Translations under genes and position numbers: made by a program
Origin: Spartobacteria bacterium
GTDB lineage: Bacteria > Verrucomicrobiota > Verrucomicrobiia > Chthoniobacterales > Chthoniobacteraceae
Direction of reading: 5' to 3'
Assembly (NCBI GenBank): GCA_025355595.1
Contig: JANXZI010000465.1
Span: forward strand, 1 to 6,644
Length of the DNA stretch: 6,644 bases
Shown here: positions 6,063-6,644 of the stretch, piece after piece
Layout: the number at the start of each line of letters is the position of its first letter
Numbering within the stretch: position 1 is the stretch's first letter
The notes under the pieces: model-generated
Databases searched by the model: none
Told to the model about the DNA's origin: nothing
Seen by the model: the letters and a program-made list of their open reading frames with translations, nothing else

Positions 6063-6248
6063 TTAAAACTCGTCGATTTCGCGGCGAAGCTCTTCCTTCT
6101 TCTTGCCGAGCCGCTGTTGCAAACGCCCGAGCAGTTCTTCCTCCTTGCCCTCCGCGAAGGTCAGGTCGCTGTCGGTGAGCTGGGCATATTTCTGCTTGAG
6201 CTTGCCTTTGATCTCGTTCCAGTTGCCTTTGATTTGTAGCGCATTCAT
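6063..6248 (-). CDS. CsbD-family (YjbJ-like) stress protein
   Basis: This small hydrophilic protein of 61 residues is a typical CsbD/YjbJ length. It begins M-N-A-L-Q-I-K-G-N-W-N-E-I-K-G-K-L-K, and continues with Q-L-T-D-S-D-L-T-F-A-E-G-K-E-E-E-L-L-G-R-L-Q, the family signature (G-N-W-x-x-x-K-G-K, L-T-D-x-D, x-E-G-K). The C-terminal half is strongly charged and probably helical. The family is abundant under general stress, stationary phase or osmotic stress in many bacteria (sigma-B dependent in Bacillus). Its biochemical role is unknown. The ATG at 6248 is chosen because the family starts here; the frame runs open to an ATG at 6344, but the extra 32 residues have no family character. The purine-rich stretch upstream of the ATG is only a weak ribosome site. 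It lies upstream of and co-directional with the SDR and topoisomerase genes. Confidence 0.9.
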   Translation of the reverse strand: MNALQIKGNWNEIKGKLKQKYAQLTDSDLTFAEGKEEELLGRLQQRLGKKKEELRREIDEF

Positions 6249-6469
6249 GCCCGTTCTTCGCATCGAAGTGCGGAGACGGATGGGTGTTTTCGTGGGACCG
6301 AAGGGCACGCAAGAATTCCAAATCGCCGTCTTCACCCAGCGCATAGAAACAAAGTCACATCAACGGAAATGGGTCTATCAGCCTCTGGCTCTGGATGCGG
6401 CGTTTGACCTTCATCCCCCCTGCGCACGCGCCCTCCGCACGCTGACAATTCGGCGCGAAGGCCGCAACG
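6249..6469. other. Intergenic region upstream of the CsbD gene
   Basis: No gene could be recognised here on either strand. It should contain the promoter for the minus-strand CsbD-SDR-topoisomerase genes. A weak candidate on the minus strand is TTTCCG, 17 nt, CTATGC (around 6333-6370). The match to a housekeeping consensus is too poor to call, and promoter consensus in this organism is unknown. Confidence 0.3.
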
Positions 6470-6631
6470 TCAAGGCAGGGTCCGAGAGGTCGCCACGACG
6501 TAAACGGTGCCAAGCAGGGCAACCGCAAAACAGATTACGGCAAAAGCTTTCAGAAGTGTCGTGGTGCGAGCAAAGCAGGACAGCGGGCAAGCAAAGCAGG
6601 ACAAAGCGTGCGGCAAAACAGGACAGCGCAT
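6470..6631 (-). CDS. Possible small single-helix membrane protein (unrecognised)
   Basis: This is a 53-residue frame from ATG 6631 to TGA 6470-6472, and it stays open to the window edge upstream. The N-terminal part is Cys- and Pro-rich (Cys at about 3, 12, 15 and 19). Residues about 25-47 form one hydrophobic helix (L-L-K-A-F-A-V-I-C-F-A-V-A-L-L-G-T-V-Y-V-V-A), followed by a short T-S-R-T-L-P tail. The Lys before the helix fits an orientation with the N-terminus inside. I recognise no family and see no clear ribosome site. The N-terminal codons lie in a degenerate tandem repeat whose 22/21-nt spacing is not in one frame, which weakens the case for the N-terminus. The true start may be further in or outside the window. 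Confidence 0.3.
   Translation of the reverse strand: MRCPVLPHALSCFACPLSCFARTTTLLKAFAVICFAVALLGTVYVVATSRTLP
6570..6625. repeat. Degenerate tandem repeat, 13-nt core, period 21-22 nt
   Basis: GCAAAGCAGGACA occurs exactly at 6570-6582 and 6591-6603, and with one mismatch (GCAAAACAGGACA) at 6613-6625. Start-to-start distances are 21 and 22 nt. A looser copy (GCCAAGCAGGGCA, two mismatches) is at 6509-6521, and a partial one (GCAAAACAG) is at 6525-6533. Spacers between cores are not conserved. The array may continue past the window edge. The spacers are too short and too variable for a CRISPR. Confidence 0.6.
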
Positions 6632-6644
6632 TCCCGGCGCATCC

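Noticed and set aside
6249..6344. N-terminal extension of the CsbD protein to ATG 6344
   Set aside because: The 32 extra residues are unlike the family, which starts at M-N with the G-N-W-x-x-x-K-G-K motif right after.
6570..6625. CRISPR array at the right edge
   Set aside because: Core repeats are only 13 nt with 8-9 nt spacers and mismatches, and no cas genes are visible.

Overview
The window looks like chromosomal DNA from a high-GC, probably soil-dwelling Gram-negative bacterium. No rRNA or other taxonomic marker is present. The mix of a ligase-associated repair helicase/phosphoesterase pair, bacterial Ku, a two-domain LigD, a poxvirus-like topoisomerase IB and a CsbD protein would fit Verrucomicrobiota, but Acidobacteriota, Planctomycetota or Proteobacteria cannot be excluded. 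Nearly all of the first 6.25 kb is coding. I see no mobile element, CRISPR array, tRNA or rRNA.

Plus strand, left half (2-3996). The window opens inside the C-terminal third of a ligase-associated DEXH-box (Lhr-type) helicase. This overlaps by 4 nt (ATGA) with the phosphoesterase pdeM. After 181 nt comes ku, which overlaps by 4 nt (ATGA) with ligD. The LigD has phosphoesterase and ligase domains but no polymerase domain. So two DNA-repair modules lie in tandem: the ligase-associated damage-response set, whose exonuclease and ligase genes would be expected upstream of the window, and the Ku/LigD non-homologous end-joining (NHEJ) pair.

Minus strand, right half (4019-6248). Reading leftward, a CsbD-family stress protein is followed by a YghA-like short-chain dehydrogenase, whose 3' end overlaps the start of a type IB DNA topoisomerase. 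The topoisomerase converges on ligD with only 22 nt between the stop codons, and that gap is largely a small palindrome.

Right edge (6249-6644). No recognisable gene. It holds a degenerate 21-22 nt-period repeat and a possible small one-helix membrane peptide on the minus strand.

Taken together, the window reads as a DNA-damage and general-stress island: break repair, end cleaning, supercoil relaxation, and stress proteins of types often seen in general stress regulons. The most notable sequence-level oddity is in LigD. Its phosphoesterase domain keeps the metal-binding residues but lacks about eight residues of a normally conserved Ile-Pro-x-Gly-x-Tyr-Gly segment, and its ligase motif Ia lacks the usual arginine.
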